From positions 1 to 7,651 of the forward strand of contig CAKUMG010000244.1 of NCBI GenBank assembly GCA_934667465.1: a stretch of DNA of 7,651 bases, written 5' to 3'. A program made the position numbers and the translations under genes. Each line of letters starts with the position of its first letter. The first letter of the stretch is position 1. Shown one piece after another: positions 5,979-7,651 of this stretch. Below the pieces are notes generated by a model. That model did no database searches. It worked only from the letters and a program-made list of their open reading frames with translations, and was not told the origin of the DNA. Source of the DNA: an uncultured Actinoplanes sp. (GTDB lineage Bacteria; Actinomycetota; Actinomycetes; Mycobacteriales; Micromonosporaceae).

Positions 5979-6970
5979 TGCTGAGCCTCGTCCGGGGGCG
6001 GCTGCACCTCGCGGGCCGAGGCCAGCAGCCGCTCGGCGAACGCGGCGACCAGGGCACGAAGCTCGTCCGGCCGCTCGATGACGAAGGACTCGTCGAGCGA
6101 TGCGAGGAACGCCGGCAGCCAGTCGAGCCGCTCCGCCCGAAGTTCGACGCGGGCCCAGCCGCAGGAGTCCCCGGTCCCCGGGCTGACGACGGCGAGTCCG
6201 GCGGGGAACAGCGCGCCGATCCGGTCGGCGGTGCCCGGCATGCGCAGTACCACCTCGTGCCGGTGCGGAGCCCGGGCCAGCCCGGCGAGGACACGCTCCG
6301 GCGGGTCGATGCCGGCCGGTGGCTCGAACGTGCCGGGCAGGGCGCGGGCGTCGACGATGCGATCCAGCCGGAAAGTACGCTCCGCCCCGAGCGCCGGATC
6401 GGCTCCGGTCACGTACCACCGCCGTGCGTGCACGACGAGACCGTACGGGTGCAGGGTGCGAGCACTCGGCCGCCCGTGCCGATCGGTGTACCTGATCGCC
6501 ACCGGCTCGCGGGACTGTACGGCGGCGGCCAGGGTCAGCAGGGTCGCGCCGTCGGGGGCCGGCGCCGCGACGGGCGCGGCCGTGAACGCGACCGAGCCGA
6601 GCACCGCCTCCAGCCGCCGGGCGAGGCGGCCGGGCAGCACCCGCCGGATCTTGGCGGCGGCCATCTCGCCCGCGGTGGCGGTGGCTGTCCCGCCTGCGCG
6701 GCGGCCGGCGAGCAGGCCGAGCAGCACGGCGAGCGCCTCGTCGTCGCTGAGCATCAACGGGGGCAGCCGGAACGCGGCGCCGAGCCGGTATCCGCCGTAC
6801 CGGCCGCGCACCGACTCGACGGGCACGTCGAGGTCGATGAGGTGGTCCACGTATCGGCGCACGGTGCGCTCATCGACGCCGAGCCGCTCCGCGAGTTCGG
6901 CCTTCGTCCGGGTGCCGCCCGACTGGAGCAGCTCGAGCAGGGCCAGCACGCGTGCGGTGGGACGGGTCAT
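5966..6970 (-). CDS. HTH/WYL-domain transcriptional regulator (YafY/DeoR-like)
   Basis: This 334-residue protein is a predicted transcription factor. The N-terminal winged helix (1-64; TKAELAERLGVDERTVRRYVDHL at 22-44, then RGRYGGYRLG) is of the HTH_11 type usual for WYL regulators. The WYL domain spans about 145-220 and carries the name motif as RWYV (W185, Y186, V187), followed by the FRLDRI motif. A C-terminal WCX-like extension follows to about 320, and the last residues are Pro-rich and probably disordered. WYL domains are generally thought to sense small ligands or nucleic acids; the ligand here is unknown. No Shine-Dalgarno precedes the ATG; instead a -10 box lies seven bases upstream, so the message looks leaderless. 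It is divergent from the VOC gene, which is the likely target, and convergent with the ROK gene. Confidence 0.88.
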   Translation of the reverse strand: MTRPTARVLALLELLQSGGTRTKAELAERLGVDERTVRRYVDHLIDLDVPVESVRGRYGGYRLGAAFRLPPLMLSDDEALAVLLGLLAGRRAGGTATATAGEMAAAKIRRVLPGRLARRLEAVLGSVAFTAAPVAAPAPDGATLLTLAAAVQSREPVAIRYTDRHGRPSARTLHPYGLVVHARRWYVTGADPALGAERTFRLDRIVDARALPGTFEPPAGIDPPERVLAGLARAPHRHEVVLRMPGTADRIGALFPAGLAVVSPGTGDSCGWARVELRAERLDWLPAFLASLDESFVIERPDELRALVAAFAERLLASAREVQPPPDEAQHPPG

Positions 6971-6977
6971 ACCGCCG

Positions 6978-6983
6978 AATCTA
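6978..6983 (-). promoter_or_regulatory. -10 box of a leaderless promoter for the WYL gene
   Basis: On the minus strand TAGATT fits the TAnnnT consensus and is followed by seven bases (CGGCGGT) and then the ATG. Transcription would start at or next to the A of ATG 6970, the geometry of actinobacterial leaderless genes. No Shine-Dalgarno is present. The -35 region is not consensus: CATAAC at 17 bp spacing, inside the stretch GGGACATAACCCGCC, which may also be a regulator site. Confidence 0.55.
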
Positions 6984-7051
6984 ATGCCGAATGTGGGCGG
7001 GTTATGTCCCCTATTGCTTCTACCGTTCGACGGGCAGCTTCCCCGACGGTC

Positions 7052-7056
7052 AGGAG
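7052..7056 (+). promoter_or_regulatory. Ribosome binding site that sets the VOC start
   Basis: AGGAG stands six bases before ATG 7063. An in-frame ATG at 6991 would add 24 residues (MWAGYVPYCF...) that are not part of the VOC fold and would be read from the promoter spacer, so 7063 is preferred. Confidence 0.8.
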
Positions 7057-7062
7057 ACCCTC

Positions 7063-7458
7063 ATGCTTGCTTCTCTGCGGATCATCACCGGCGACATCGC
7101 CCGGCTGGTCGCGTTCTACGAGCGGGCGATCGACGTCCGGGCGCACTGGTCCACCCCCGACTTCGCCGAGCTCCGGACCACCGGCGCCACGCTCGCCGTC
7201 GGCAGCACCCGCACGGTCCCGATGTTCGCCCCTGGCTGCGCCGACCCGGGCGCCAACCGGTCGGTGATCCTCGAGTTCCTGGTCGACGACGTGGACGCCG
7301 CCCACGAACGGCTGGCCGGCACGGTCACGGAGTTCGTCAACGAGCCCACGACGATGCCGTGGGGCAACCGGTCCCTGCTGTTCCGCGACCCCGACGGCAA
7401 CCTCGTCAACTTCTTCACCCCGGTCACCCCGGAGGCCCGCGAGAAGTTCGGCCGCTGA
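7063..7458 (+). CDS. VOC-family protein (glyoxalase/bleomycin-resistance fold)
   Basis: This 131-residue protein has the length of a single VOC domain with two beta-alpha-beta-beta-beta modules. Module 1 begins LRIITGDIARLVAFYERAI (5-23), the usual first strand and helix, followed by strands around FAELRTTGATLAVGS. Module 2 contains VILEFLVDDVDAAHERL and then the closing strands PWGNRSLLFRDPDGNLVNFF, the most conserved VOC block. The Glu residues in ILEF and nearby might ligate metal, but the metal ligands cannot be fixed without a structure. Members include lyases, dioxygenases and antibiotic-sequestering proteins; specificity cannot be called from sequence. It is probably controlled by the WYL regulator transcribed in the opposite direction from the shared 92-bp spacer. 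No signal peptide or membrane segment is seen, so it is cytoplasmic. Confidence 0.85.
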   Translation: MLASLRIITGDIARLVAFYERAIDVRAHWSTPDFAELRTTGATLAVGSTRTVPMFAPGCADPGANRSVILEFLVDDVDAAHERLAGTVTEFVNEPTTMPWGNRSLLFRDPDGNLVNFFTPVTPEAREKFGR

Positions 7459-7651
7459 CCCCGGAGCGGCGGCGCCGGCCCACGTCGAGCCGGGGCCCTC
7501 GGCGCGGCCCGGGCGGCGCGTCCGCGGGGCGGATGCCACTGCATGCCGAGGCGGGGCGCCGCGCCCGTGCGCGCCGGGCCGGGGCGATCGGCCCGCGCGG
7601 GGGTGGGCGGGGTGGTCAGGCGTCGCGGGGGCGCCGGGAGAGGCCCGGGAT
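7459..7651. other. GC-rich tail without a recognisable gene
   Basis: No convincing coding region is seen to the end of the window. Small GC-rich inverted repeats occur, such as CCGGC (7475-7479) / GCCGG (7489-7493) with a nine-base loop, and GGGCG (7554-7558) / CGCCC (7562-7566) with a three-base loop. The first could help end VOC transcription but lacks a T-run. In sequence this rich in G and C, short inverted repeats are expected by chance. Confidence 0.6.

Noticed and set aside
5205..6419. 404-codon minus-strand ORF spanning the ROK and WYL genes
   Set aside because: It overlaps two well-supported genes in the wrong frame and is Arg/Gly/Ala-rich without any domain.
5978..7267. 429-codon plus-strand ORF antisense to the WYL gene
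   Set aside because: Antisense shadow of a clear WYL protein; no ribosome binding site or domain.
6967..7539. 190-codon minus-strand ORF antisense to the VOC gene
   Set aside because: Composition of a shadow frame; the plus strand has a VOC domain with a good start.

Overview
The window is high-GC DNA with actinobacterial habits: GTG starts, ATGA-coupled cistrons, a probable leaderless gene, and -10 boxes of the TAnnnT type. It most likely comes from an actinomycete chromosome; genus cannot be set from the sequence alone. The first 29 bases are pure G, which looks like a contig end or a sequencing artefact rather than biology.

Region 1 (about 30-4533) is a sugar-uptake operon. A long non-coding leader (30-377) carries a perfect 22-bp palindrome at 179-200, two TTACCG direct repeats one helical turn apart, and a candidate promoter. 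Next comes a possible 9-codon leader ORF (378-407) whose stop overlaps the start of the ATPase gene. Then follow mmsA (double-domain ATPase, 404-1954), mmsB (membrane permease, 1951-3273, joined by a 4-nt overlap) and a chvE-like lipoprotein sugar-binding protein (3362-4465). A perfect 9-bp stem with a GCAA tetraloop lies between mmsB and chvE. A perfect 12-bp-stem terminator (4505-4533) closes the unit. Together these encode a CUT2-class monosaccharide importer: the lipoprotein captures sugar outside the membrane, MmsB forms the channel, and MmsA powers it. No sugar isomerase or kinase gene is present, so the substrate cannot be named from context.

Region 2 (4534-5948) is a ROK-family transcription factor, same strand, the obvious candidate sugar-responsive regulator of the transporter. 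Its leader has a 13-bp tandem repeat directly before the ribosome binding site, and its GExGH sugar-contact motif has Lys in place of Glu.

Region 3 (5966-7458) is a separate module: a WYL-domain regulator on the minus strand, convergent with the ROK gene, and divergent from a small VOC (glyoxalase/bleomycin-resistance fold) protein. The regulator appears to be transcribed as a leaderless mRNA, and the 92-bp divergent spacer probably holds its control site. The last 193 bases hold no convincing gene.

I see no mobile element, CRISPR array, tRNA or rRNA. The gene families are all familiar; the less ordinary material is in the regulatory DNA between them.
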